Shown piece after piece: positions 50,659-58,897 of a stretch of 64,000 bases of DNA. Position 1 is the first letter of the stretch. Each line of letters starts with the position of its first letter. Location: assembly GCA_016125275.1 (NCBI GenBank), contig WGMB01000003.1, positions 744,001-808,000 of the forward strand, in the 5' to 3' direction. The position numbers and the translations under genes are program-made. Source of the stretch: Acidobacteriota bacterium. Its GTDB lineage: Bacteria > Acidobacteriota > Terriglobia > Bryobacterales > UBA6623. The notes under the pieces were generated by a model. It did no database searches and was not told the origin of the DNA. It saw only the letters and a program-made list of their open reading frames with translations.

Positions 50659-52320
50659 ATGCCGATTCTCTGGGTTGTACTCGCCCTGGCGTTCAGCCTG
50701 CTCCCGGCGCACGCCGCCGACCGCTCCCACGCCCGCTCGATGGTCGTCAGCCGTGACGGGATCGTAGCCACCAGTCACACGCTCGCGTCGCAAGCCGGCG
50801 CGGAGATCCTCGCTCGCGGCGGCTCCGCCGTGGACGCCGCCATCGCAGCCAACGCCGTACTGGGCCTCGTCGAACCCATGATGTGCGGCATCGGCGGCGA
50901 TGTCTTCGTGCTCTACTGGGACGCCAAGACGCAGAAGCTCTACGGCCTCAACGGCAGCGGCTGGTCCCCCCAGGGGTTGACCCAGGAGTTCCTCGCCGGC
51001 CAGGACATCAAGGACAAGATGCCGCAGCACGGCATCCACTCGACCACCGTGCCCGGCGCCGTGCGGGGCTGGGAGGCGGCGCACAAACGCTTCGGCAAGC
51101 TGCCCTGGAAGGACCTGTTCGGCGCGACCATCCACCACGCCGAGCAAGGCTTTCCCGTCACTGAGATCATCGCCGGGGCCTGGAACAGCAGGGTTCCGAG
51201 GCTGGAGCCCGGCAGCGAGAAGCTCTTCTTCCCCGGCGGCAAGGCGCCCACCGAAGGCGAGATTTTTCGCAACCCCGACCTGGGCCGCGCCATGCGCCTG
51301 ATCGCCGAGCAGGGCGCCGGCGTCTTCTATGAAGGCGAGATCGCCCAGGCCATCCTGAAAACCTCCCACGATCGCGGCGGGACGTTCGCCGCCGCCGACT
51401 TGGCGGAATGGCAACCGGAATGGGTGGAGCCGCTCAGCACCACTTACCGCGGCTGGACCGTCTCGGAGCTGCCGCCCAACGGCCAAGGCATCGCCGCGCT
51501 GGTCATGCTCAACCTGATGGAGCAGACCAAGGCCTCGCCGGCCGGCCCGTTCTCGACGCCGGAAGTCCACAAGAAGATCGAGGCCATGAAGCTGGCCTAC
51601 GCCGACCTCTATGCCTACGTCGCCGACCCGAAGTTCCAAGACGTTCCCGTGGCCGGCATGCTCTCCAAGCAGTACGCCGCCGAACGCGCCAAGGGCATCG
51701 ACCCCAAGAAAGCCAACTGCGAGGTCAAGGCCGGGGCGCCGGAATGGAAGGATACGACCTACCTGGCGGTGGTCGACGGCGAGGGGAACATCGCCTCCTG
51801 GATCGAGTCGGTCTCCGGAAGCTGGGGCTCGGGCGTTCTGGTGGACGGCATGGGCTTCCACCTGCATAACCGCGGCGGCGGCTTCACCCTCGACGACAAG
51901 CACCCCAGCCGCCTGGAGCCCCGCAAGCGGCCGTTCCACACGATCATCCCGGGCTTCATGACCAAAGGGGACCAGCACATCGGCTTCGGCATCATGAGCG
52001 GCCCGAACCAGCCGCAAGCGCACGCCCAGTTCGCTGCCAACATCGCCGACTACGGCATGAACCTGCAAGAAGCCCTGGAAGCGCCGCGCTTTCGCGTGAC
52101 GTCCGTTCCGGGCTGCAAAGTCTCCATCGAATCGCGCTATGACAAGGACGTGCTCGTCCGGCTCAACGCGATGGGCCACGAGCTCAACCTGCGCGGCGAC
52201 CACTCGACGGTCATGGGCCGCGGCAACGCGGTCATGCACAACTCCAAGACCAAGGTGAACTCCGGAGCGTCGGACTCGCGCGCCGACGGCTTCGCCATCC
52301 CGGAACCGCTACGGCCATAG
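50659..52320 (+). CDS. Gamma-glutamyltransferase (glutathione hydrolase family)
   Basis: A 553-residue N-terminal-nucleophile hydrolase, exported by a signal peptide (ILWVVLALAFSLLPAHA). Family marks are SQAGAEILARGGSAVDAAIA, GLVEPMMCGIGGDVFVL and the autocleavage site KDTTYLAVVDGEGN. There Thr366 would become the new N terminus of the small subunit after self-processing. Later GSGVLVDGMGFHLHN and the C-terminal GRGNAVMHNSKT are also family features. It normally cleaves gamma-glutamyl bonds of glutathione or related peptides in the periplasm. The length is normal and the key residues are present. No Shine-Dalgarno; a TACATT box precedes the ATG. Confidence 0.93.
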   Translation: MPILWVVLALAFSLLPAHAADRSHARSMVVSRDGIVATSHTLASQAGAEILARGGSAVDAAIAANAVLGLVEPMMCGIGGDVFVLYWDAKTQKLYGLNGSGWSPQGLTQEFLAGQDIKDKMPQHGIHSTTVPGAVRGWEAAHKRFGKLPWKDLFGATIHHAEQGFPVTEIIAGAWNSRVPRLEPGSEKLFFPGGKAPTEGEIFRNPDLGRAMRLIAEQGAGVFYEGEIAQAILKTSHDRGGTFAAADLAEWQPEWVEPLSTTYRGWTVSELPPNGQGIAALVMLNLMEQTKASPAGPFSTPEVHKKIEAMKLAYADLYAYVADPKFQDVPVAGMLSKQYAAERAKGIDPKKANCEVKAGAPEWKDTTYLAVVDGEGNIASWIESVSGSWGSGVLVDGMGFHLHNRGGGFTLDDKHPSRLEPRKRPFHTIIPGFMTKGDQHIGFGIMSGPNQPQAHAQFAANIADYGMNLQEALEAPRFRVTSVPGCKVSIESRYDKDVLVRLNAMGHELNLRGDHSTVMGRGNAVMHNSKTKVNSGASDSRADGFAIPEPLRP

Positions 52321-52401
52321 GAGGCGGTAAGGAGCGCCGCGATCGCCGTCCCAGCTCTACTCATCTTGGGAGGCGCGGACATTCGGGAGCAGAATCGAAC
52401 C

Positions 52402-52526
52402 ATGACCTACGCCGTCTTCGTCGAGGAGGCAGCTAGTAGCTGGGCGCCTGGGCGTCGGACTTGCCGGGCTGCGTGAAGACTCCGAGGCTGGCTGTGGCTA
52501 AGATCAGCACCTGGGAGGCGACTTAG
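52402..52526 (+). pseudogene. HicB-like antitoxin relic (frameshifted)
   Basis: The ATG opens MTYAVFVEEAASS, the typical beginning of HicB-family antitoxins. After about 13 codons the frame must shift to continue with GAWASDLPGCVKT, which matches the next HicB segment (GAYVPDLPGC), and it ends at TAG soon after. The unshifted frame stops at once. No HicA toxin is visible nearby. This is interpreted as the decayed end of a toxin-antitoxin locus, in a 267-bp stretch that holds no other gene. Confidence 0.55.
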
Positions 52527-52587
52527 TTCCGGACTTTGACCTCGCAGCTCAACTACGCCATGCGAAGTCCGCTAGACCGGGTGCTCG

Positions 52588-52890
52588 ATGAACAGCAACA
52601 TGATTGATCATTCCGAGGTAGAAATCGCAGGCCGGTGGATAGAGGCGGACGGCAAAATACGCCCGGATGAGGCCTGCCATCGAATCGAGCAATTGACCGA
52701 AAAGCACTTAACTCAAATCGTCAACAGCCCAATTGGAGGCGACTGGGAGATTCTATACCGGGATCCGAGCGATGGCCGCTACTGGGAGAAGACTTATCCG
52801 CAGGGGGAAATGCAGGGTGGCGGCCCGCCATGCCTGAGGGCGATAGATATCGCTGAAGCGCGGTCGAAATATGATGTCGCAGGTTCTTAA
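52588..52890 (+). CDS. Imm27-like immunity protein (orphan)
   Basis: A 100-residue soluble protein. The segments GGDWEILYRDPSDGRYWEKT and YPQGEMQGGGPPCLRAI, preceded by IEQLTEKHLTQIV, match the immunity protein 27 family, which protects cells against polymorphic toxins. No toxin gene is visible. Its base composition is clearly more A/T-rich than the neighbours, pointing to recent horizontal acquisition. The ATG at 52588 has only a weak upstream purine tract, and an alternative ATG lies 12 nt downstream. It ends 8 bp from the stop of the convergent amidohydrolase gene. An orphan immunity gene could defend against toxins of neighbouring strains. Confidence 0.75.
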   Translation: MNSNMIDHSEVEIAGRWIEADGKIRPDEACHRIEQLTEKHLTQIVNSPIGGDWEILYRDPSDGRYWEKTYPQGEMQGGGPPCLRAIDIAEARSKYDVAGS

Positions 52891-52898
52891 TGGCGGAT

Positions 52899-54722
52899 CT
52901 ACTTCCGCAGCTCGATGTTGTCGAGCTCCAGCCAGGCTTCCTCGCCCGGCCCGCGGGCGATGCGAAAGTACAGCGCCGTCGCATCCGTGATCCGCCCAAT
53001 CGGCATCTCCACCGTCCGCCACTTGGCCTCGGCCGTGAACGGGCGCGGGGTATAGCGGCCGTCGCGCACGCGGCGCTGTGCGATCTGCAGCTCGTACTCG
53101 CCGTCTCCGCGCACGTCGAAGCGCAGGCTGCGGTAGTCGCTCAGGTCCGCCGGCGCGACCTGCCCGGGGGTCAGCGGCAGCACCGCCGCCGCCCAACTGC
53201 CCTGCTCCGAGCCCATCCGGGCCAGAATCGTCAGGCAGCGGTCCCCACGCGAGCGCCAGGTATCTTGAAAGCGCAGCTCGGCGCTCTCCAAGCCGGAGTC
53301 GGTCGCGTTCACCCAATGCGTCCCCATCGACGCCTTGCGGCCCGGCTCGGAAAAGTCATCGAGCAACGCCGGCGGGGTGTCCGCCGGCAGGGACGTCAGG
53401 CCCGGCCGCTGCATCAGTCCGGCCAAGGCGTGCCGGTCGATCTCCCGGCCGCCCAGAAAGACCCTCTCGATGCGCTCGATCTCCTCGATGCGTTCGTGCG
53501 GCGCCCCGTCGACCAGCAGCACGTCCGCCAGCTTGCCGGCCTCGAGCGTGCCGCGCTCGCCGTCCACGTGCAGGGCCCGCGCGCTTGCGCCGGTCGCCGC
53601 GACCAGAGCGTCCAGCGGCGAGAGACCCCCGTGGACAAGCAGTTGCAGCTCGCGCAGCAACGACCAGCCGTGCCAGGCGTTGAGCACGCCGGCGTCCGTC
53701 CCGGTCCCGAAGCGCACCCCGGCGGCGTGCAGCTTGCGGTTGTTCGCCATCAGATTGCGCCAGCGGCGGGCTCGCGGCGCGTCCGGGTCGGAGTACTCCC
53801 CCACCAGCGGAGCGTCCGGCGCCGGCGGCCGCAGCGGGGGCCGTACGAGCTCGCGGGAGTCCAGCGGCAGGATCGCGTCCAGCGTCTGGTCGAGAATGTC
53901 GCGGCCCTTGGGGTGGTAGACCGCCAGGGTCGGCGCATAAGTCACCTGGTTGTCGAGCAGCAGGCGGATCAGCTCGTCGTCGGCCTCTCGGTCGCCGAGG
54001 CCGTGGTCGATCACGTCCACGCCGGCCGCGGCGGCGTCCTTGGCGCCGTCCACCGTCACCGTGTGCGTCAGAGTCTCCAAGTCGTGTTTGCGAGCCTCTG
54101 TGACCAGGGCCGCGATGGTGTCGCGGCGCATGCCGGCCATGGGCTCGTCGTAGCCGTAGCGCCAGCCGTCCGTAAAGAGCTTCAAGGCGTCGGGCCGAAA
54201 CTCCAGCAGCTTCGCCACCACCAGCGGAGCGTCGGCCGGCGAGAAGACCTCGTAGGAGAAGTAGTCGCCGCGCCCGCCCTCCATGCCGTGCCCGTAGGGC
54301 GGCGCCACCCGCGCCGCAAAGTGGATGCGCGGACCGGTCACCGTCCCCTCGCGCAACAGCTTGCGCATCGGCTCGAACTGTTCCGGGTAGGCCCCAAAGT
54401 CCGCCACGGAGGTCACGCCGCAGTAGAGGTAGGCCGCCAAGTTCTTGGGCCAGTCGCCCGACAAGCGGCTGACGGCCGAGTAGCTCAAATGCGTGTGCAG
54501 GTCGAACAGGCCCGGCAACACCGTCTTGCCCGCCGCCTGAATCACCCGCGCGCCGCTGGGCGGGGCCGCTTCCGGTCCAACCGCCGCAATCCGTTCGCCG
54601 TCCAGCACCACGTTGCCGCGATAGGCGGGGCGGCCCGTGCCGTCGACGATCCAGGCGTCCACAAAGGCGATTGGCTGGGCGAGGAGCGATGCGGCGGTGA
54701 GCGAGAGCAGGCTGCGGAGCAA
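52899..54722 (-). CDS. Secreted amidohydrolase with C-terminal beta-sandwich domain
   Basis: About 607 residues. A signal peptide (LLRSLLSLTAASLLAQP) leads into an amidohydrolase-superfamily barrel: the metal motif HTHLS follows VLPGLFDL, then LKLFTDGW, a second metal site HTVTVDGAKDA with DVIDHGL, and the catalytic Asp in FGTGTDAGVLN. KLADVLLVDGAP closes the catalytic part. Residues from about 455 form a carbohydrate-binding-like beta-sandwich (CIA30-type look: DLSDYRSLRFDVRGDGEYELQ). The substrate is unknown; imidazolonepropionase/prolidase-like relatives hydrolyse C-N bonds. The TTG at 54722 was chosen because AAGAGG lies 10 nt upstream; the in-frame TTG at 54755 has no such site. It follows the exopolysaccharide genes. 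Confidence 0.82.
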   Translation of the reverse strand: MLRSLLSLTAASLLAQPIAFVDAWIVDGTGRPAYRGNVVLDGERIAAVGPEAAPPSGARVIQAAGKTVLPGLFDLHTHLSYSAVSRLSGDWPKNLAAYLYCGVTSVADFGAYPEQFEPMRKLLREGTVTGPRIHFAARVAPPYGHGMEGGRGDYFSYEVFSPADAPLVVAKLLEFRPDALKLFTDGWRYGYDEPMAGMRRDTIAALVTEARKHDLETLTHTVTVDGAKDAAAAGVDVIDHGLGDREADDELIRLLLDNQVTYAPTLAVYHPKGRDILDQTLDAILPLDSRELVRPPLRPPAPDAPLVGEYSDPDAPRARRWRNLMANNRKLHAAGVRFGTGTDAGVLNAWHGWSLLRELQLLVHGGLSPLDALVAATGASARALHVDGERGTLEAGKLADVLLVDGAPHERIEEIERIERVFLGGREIDRHALAGLMQRPGLTSLPADTPPALLDDFSEPGRKASMGTHWVNATDSGLESAELRFQDTWRSRGDRCLTILARMGSEQGSWAAAVLPLTPGQVAPADLSDYRSLRFDVRGDGEYELQIAQRRVRDGRYTPRPFTAEAKWRTVEMPIGRITDATALYFRIARGPGEEAWLELDNIELRK

Positions 54723-54732
54723 GCGGCGGGAA

Positions 54733-54738
54733 CCTCTT
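54733..54738 (-). promoter_or_regulatory. Ribosome-binding site deciding the amidohydrolase start
   Basis: AAGAGG on the minus strand lies 10 nt before the TTG at 54722 and inside the longer reading frame that would begin at 54755. It favours the shorter protein, whose first residues form a clean signal peptide. Confidence 0.5.
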
Positions 54739-54768
54739 GGCCCAAAGTCTACCAAGCCGCCGCTGGGT

Positions 54769-55509
54769 TCAAGCCGCCAACTGACGCCGTCGCAGGGCTC
54801 GCACGGCGTCGCGCACCGTCGGCAGCACGATCAGCCGCGCGCCGCCCATCCGAGCCATCTCAGCGGCGCGCTCCAAGCGATCGGCGGGTAACCCCGGAAT
54901 CGCCGTGAACACGGTCCGCACGCCGTGCAGCTCGGTCAGGAACGGCAAAGCCTCGATGGGTCCCAGAACCGGCTCGCCGCCCAGCACCGCGTCGGCCTTG
55001 GCGGGGTCGTCGTCGATCCAGCCGATGGGGTCGAAGCCGCTGTCAGGCCGCCGAAGCTCGGCCAGCAGGAGCCTGCCCTGCCCGCCCGCTCCGTAGATCA
55101 GCGCCGGGGCCTTGCGCTCGCCGCCGCCGTCGCCGCGCCGCGGCCAGCGCTCGCCCACCAGCGACCCCAATTGCAGAAAGAGAAGCCCCTCCACGATCGC
55201 CACGTTGAGCGGCAGCAGCAGCCCCAGGGCGCCGGCCGTCAGAAAGCCCACCACCGAGCCGCACAGCGCCGCCGCCGTCCAGATCAGCCGATCGTCCTGG
55301 TTCCAGTTGCGCCAGCGCATGCGCTCCAGCCGAAACAGCCCGGAGCAAACCAAGCGGCCCGCCACCAGCGCCGCCACCCCGTCCCAATGGATCGCGCCCC
55401 AGTGGATCGCACCCCCGTCAGCTACGCCGGGGCCTGCGAGCCGCCAAGCGCAGGCGGCCGAGAGCAAGGCCGCCCCGCCCAGCAAAGCCTGTGGCAGCAG
55501 CCGGCGCAC
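54769..55509 (-). CDS. Truncated CapD/FlaA1-like membrane protein
   Basis: A 246-residue protein with about four hydrophobic helices (LLGGAALLSAACAWRLAG, VAALVAGRLVCSGLFRL, IWTAAALCGSVVGFLTAGAL and following). A CoA-binding-like Rossmann domain follows (ALIYGAGGQGRLLLAEL; FDPIGWIDDDPAKADAVLGG). This is the N-terminal half of polysaccharide biosynthesis proteins such as CapD/WbpM or WbaP-type initiating transferases. The catalytic epimerase or phosphoglycosyltransferase half is missing. The GTG start is one base after the stop of the Wzc-like gene. It may be regulatory, a binding partner, or a decayed enzyme. Last gene of the export module. Confidence 0.7.
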   Translation of the reverse strand: MRRLLPQALLGGAALLSAACAWRLAGPGVADGGAIHWGAIHWDGVAALVAGRLVCSGLFRLERMRWRNWNQDDRLIWTAAALCGSVVGFLTAGALGLLLPLNVAIVEGLLFLQLGSLVGERWPRRGDGGGERKAPALIYGAGGQGRLLLAELRRPDSGFDPIGWIDDDPAKADAVLGGEPVLGPIEALPFLTELHGVRTVFTAIPGLPADRLERAAEMARMGGARLIVLPTVRDAVRALRRRQLAA

Positions 55510-55510
55510 C

Positions 55511-57820
55511 TCAGGCGGCTCTCTCCTTGCGCCGGTCCACGCCGCCCTTACCGCCGCTCGACGACGACTCGTAGTAGCCGTAAGTGCGGTAGTAGCCGTA
55601 CTCGGGCCGCCCGAGGTCCACGCGGTTCATCACGAAGCCCAGGAAGCGCACCCCGGCGTCGTCGAAGCTCTGCTTGGTCCGCGCCAGCGACGCCCTCTCG
55701 GTGCGGTCGGAGACCACCAGCACCAGCCCCTCCACGTAGCGCGCGATCGTTCGCGAGTCCGGCAGCGTCAGCGAAGGCGGCGAGTCGATCACCACGTGGT
55801 CGAACCGTTCGGCGGCTTCGTCGAGCAGCCGCGGCAGCCGCGCCGAGTGCAACAGGTCGGCAGCGTCGTTGGTGGCCTTGCCGGCCGGCAACAGCGAGAG
55901 TCCGGCGATCGTCGAAGGCCGAATCGTCTCGTCGAGCTCGGCTTCGCCCCGCAGGTAGGCGTGCAGCCCCGGCAAGGGATCGAGCTCGAGCTGACGGTGG
56001 CAGTCCGGCCGGCGCATGTCCGCGTCGATCAGCAGCACCTTGCGGCCCAACTGCGCCAGCGAACAGGCCAGGTTCAGGCTGACCGTCGTCTTGCCCTCCT
56101 GCGGCTGCGAGCTGGTGAGCAGGATGCGCCGCATGGACTCGTCCCAACCGATCAGCACCGAGCTGCGTAGGGTGCGGTAGGCTTCCGAGAGGTTCTGCTC
56201 GGGGTCCCAGCGCACCATCGCCGTCTCCGGCCCGTCTGCGTCGTCGAACGGCTTGGTCAGCAGCTTGCGCGTCGCCGGCCGCCGCGTGCGCGGCACCACC
56301 GCCAGCAGCGGCAGTCGCGTCAGCCGCTCCACCTCTTCCGGCGTGCGGACCACGGTGTTGAGCTGATCCTTCACAAAGGCCAGCGCCACGCCCAGCAGCA
56401 GCCCGCCGGCCAGTCCGCCCAAGCAGTTCAGCGCCTTGTTGGGCCGAGCCGGCAGCAACGGGCGCTCGGCCGGGTCCAGCAGGGCGATGTTCGACGCCCG
56501 CAGCCCCGACGCCACCCCGGCTTCCTTCATTCGTTGCAGTAGCCCTTCGTAGAGCTGCCGGTTCGTCTCGGCGTCGCGCTTGAGCAGGTTGTACTCGATG
56601 AAGTCGTCGCTGATGTGGTTCACGCGGCTGCGCTGGTCCACCGAGGCCGCCCGCAGCAGCTCCTCGCGCTTTTGCGCCACCGCAAAGTCCTCGCGCACGG
56701 CGCTGAGCAGACGCTGGGTTTCGGCCTCCACGGCCCTCTCGATCTCGGTGATCTCGCTGCGCACCCGCTGCACGGCCGGGTAGCCGTCCGAGAAGGTCAC
56801 CTGCAGCCGCGAGAGCTCGCGGCGTCTCTCCGAGAGTTGCGCCTGCAGCTCGCGGTAGGCTTCGCTGCCCAGGCTGCCCGGCAGGTCGCCGCCGCTCTGC
56901 ACCACTTCCTCCACCAGCATCGCCAGCGACTGCTTGTTCACCCGCTCGCCCTCGGCCTTGGTCAGCTCCGCCTCGATCTGGGCCAGCTTCTCGGTCGTGA
57001 TGTCCTTGCGCTCTTCCACGAACAGGATCGAGTGCGCGGTAGCGTACTGCTGCAAGGCCGACTCGCTCTTTTGCAGCTTGTCCTCCAGGCTCTTGAGCTC
57101 CCGCTCCAGCCATTCGCCGGCCTTCTTCGTCGCCGTCCAGCGCGCCTCCAGGTTGCGGTCAATGAACAGCGCCGCCAGCCGGTTGACCACCTGCGGCGCC
57201 AGCTCCGGGTCGATCGAATCGTAGGAGACGTTCACCAGCCGGGTGCCCTTGGACGGCCGCACGCTGAGCCTTTCCAGAAAGCGGTCCAGGGCCTTCGGGT
57301 GCACCTGCCCCGGCGCCACCGCCGCCAACTCCTCGGGCGGGGTTTCCCCCGTCAGTTCCGCCAAGCGGTTCAGGTGCAGCTCGAGCATCACCCGGCGCGC
57401 CAGCGAACGGCTTTGCAGCACCCGGTACTGGGTCTCCAAATAGTCCGGATTCTCCGGAAACTGCGGCGTCGTCGCCTCGCTGATGTTGGCGTAGGAGGGC
57501 TGCTCGCGGTCGATCTGCAACGTCGCCGTGGCGCGGTACACCGGCGGCGTCACGAAGTTGTAGACCAGTGCGCCGGCCAGTCCCAAAACCATCGCAAACA
57601 GCACCGTGCGGCGATGGCCCAACAGGATCTTCCAGATCTCGTGCAGCGAGACGGCGGATTCGAGCTGCGTCTCCTCCACCGACTGCAGCAGCGCCGGCGG
57701 ACCGCTCTCGAAGCGCCCCTGCCCAAAGCGGGGCCCGGCCGCCTGCGGCCCCAGGCCGTGCGGGGGGTACGGAGACGGCGCCAGCGTCTCGCTCAACCGT
57801 TGCAGCTTGTCGTTCCTCAT
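55511..57820 (-). CDS. Wzc-like exopolysaccharide chain-length/tyrosine kinase
   Basis: A 769-residue inner-membrane protein. The N-terminal Wzz domain has the first helix after LHEIWKILLGHRRTV (VLFAMVLGLAGALVYNFVT). A long periplasmic coiled-coil region, a second helix (NCLGGLAGGLLLGVALAFV) and a BY-kinase domain follow. The kinase has Walker A (SSQPQEGKTTVSLNLA), A' (LLIDADMRRPD) and B (HVVIDSPPS), plus a C-terminal tyrosine cluster (YGYYRTYGYYE), the usual autophosphorylation site. The protein controls polymerisation and export of extracellular polysaccharide with the Wza-like protein encoded 16 bp upstream. GGAGG sits about 10 nt before the ATG. Length and residues are complete. Confidence 0.92.
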   Translation of the reverse strand: MRNDKLQRLSETLAPSPYPPHGLGPQAAGPRFGQGRFESGPPALLQSVEETQLESAVSLHEIWKILLGHRRTVLFAMVLGLAGALVYNFVTPPVYRATATLQIDREQPSYANISEATTPQFPENPDYLETQYRVLQSRSLARRVMLELHLNRLAELTGETPPEELAAVAPGQVHPKALDRFLERLSVRPSKGTRLVNVSYDSIDPELAPQVVNRLAALFIDRNLEARWTATKKAGEWLERELKSLEDKLQKSESALQQYATAHSILFVEERKDITTEKLAQIEAELTKAEGERVNKQSLAMLVEEVVQSGGDLPGSLGSEAYRELQAQLSERRRELSRLQVTFSDGYPAVQRVRSEITEIERAVEAETQRLLSAVREDFAVAQKREELLRAASVDQRSRVNHISDDFIEYNLLKRDAETNRQLYEGLLQRMKEAGVASGLRASNIALLDPAERPLLPARPNKALNCLGGLAGGLLLGVALAFVKDQLNTVVRTPEEVERLTRLPLLAVVPRTRRPATRKLLTKPFDDADGPETAMVRWDPEQNLSEAYRTLRSSVLIGWDESMRRILLTSSQPQEGKTTVSLNLACSLAQLGRKVLLIDADMRRPDCHRQLELDPLPGLHAYLRGEAELDETIRPSTIAGLSLLPAGKATNDAADLLHSARLPRLLDEAAERFDHVVIDSPPSLTLPDSRTIARYVEGLVLVVSDRTERASLARTKQSFDDAGVRFLGFVMNRVDLGRPEYGYYRTYGYYESSSSGGKGGVDRRKERAA

Positions 57821-57836
57821 CGGCTGGTTCCTCCCT

Positions 57837-58751
57837 CTAGCGACGCCAGATCACCACGCCGGTGGCCATCTGAATGACCGCTTCCGAACCGCGGTTGAGC
57901 GACTTCTTGAGCTTCGAGTCCGGCAAGTACACGATGTCGTTGGCTTCGAGCGTCGGGTCGGGGTCCTTGCCCTCCAGAATCCGGTCCAGCCGGATCGGCA
58001 TCTCGCTCTCCTGGCCGTCCCGCCGCCGGATCACCCGCGCCCGCTTGCGGGCCGCCACGCCTTCGTCGCCCTCGGCCAGCGAGATCGCCCGCAGCACCGT
58101 CATGGGCTCCTGGTCCTTGATCGGGAAGCCCCCGGGCCGGCCCACCGCGCCCAGCACGTAGACGATGCCCGCCTTGCCCACCTGGATCGAGTCGTGCGGC
58201 TCGATGTAGGGGTCGTTCTGCGGCGTCGTCTCGCCCGACAGCAACGCGCCGACGGAGACCTGGAGCTCGCCCGCCCCTTCGCCGTCTCCGCCGCGCCCGA
58301 TGCGGATCGTGTCGCCGACCTCTTCGCTCAGCCCTCCGGCCAGCGCCAACACGTCGCTGAGCCGGCGCCGGCCCAGCAACTGGTAGACGCCCGGCTCGCG
58401 CACCGCCCCTAGCACGCTCACCGGTTGGCTGCGAAAGTCAACCACGGCGACCGACACCTGCGGGTCGCGCAGGTAGCCGTCGGCATAGCCTGCGCTGATC
58501 TTGGTCTCGATCTCCGGCGGCGTCAGCCCCTGCACTTCGACCGGACCGATCAGCGGCAGCCGGATACGGCCGTCGGCGGCGACCGCGGCCGAGCGGCTCA
58601 GCTCCTCGACCTCGAAGACGGCGATCTCCAGCACGTCTCCGGGACCGACCCGGTACGCCGCATCGCGGCCTCCCGGTTGCAAAGGGGATTCAGTACGCTC
58701 GGCCGCCGACACGGCGGCCAGCGCAAGCGCGCACAGCAGGACTTTCTTCAT
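57837..58751 (-). CDS. Wza-like polysaccharide export protein
   Basis: A 304-residue exported protein with a signal peptide (KKVLLCALALAAVSAA). The poly-export domain starts at YRVGPGDVLEIAVFE with the following GRIRLPLIGPVEVQGLTP and DPQVSVAVVDFRSQPVSVLG. Two SLBB-type modules follow (EPGVYQLLGRRRLSDVLALAG; GKAGIVYVLGAVGRPGGFP). No lipobox Cys is seen. Related proteins form the outer-membrane channel of Wzy-type capsule or exopolysaccharide export. The ATG of MKKVLLC was chosen, since it gives a proper signal peptide; the longer frame to 58790 does not. It heads the export operon; the 146 bp upstream contain no gene. Confidence 0.88.
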   Translation of the reverse strand: MKKVLLCALALAAVSAAERTESPLQPGGRDAAYRVGPGDVLEIAVFEVEELSRSAAVAADGRIRLPLIGPVEVQGLTPPEIETKISAGYADGYLRDPQVSVAVVDFRSQPVSVLGAVREPGVYQLLGRRRLSDVLALAGGLSEEVGDTIRIGRGGDGEGAGELQVSVGALLSGETTPQNDPYIEPHDSIQVGKAGIVYVLGAVGRPGGFPIKDQEPMTVLRAISLAEGDEGVAARKRARVIRRRDGQESEMPIRLDRILEGKDPDPTLEANDIVYLPDSKLKKSLNRGSEAVIQMATGVVIWRR

Positions 58752-58897
58752 GACGGATGGCCGGCGAACCCGGCGGACCTGCATGGGCAAGCCCGCGGAG
58801 GGTTCGACTGGAAAGATAGATCGGCCGCCCGCCGGTCGGCTTTAGCGCCGCGGAGAATAAACCTCCCAGGGCGAGAGGAAGGGGTGCGCGCTGCGGT

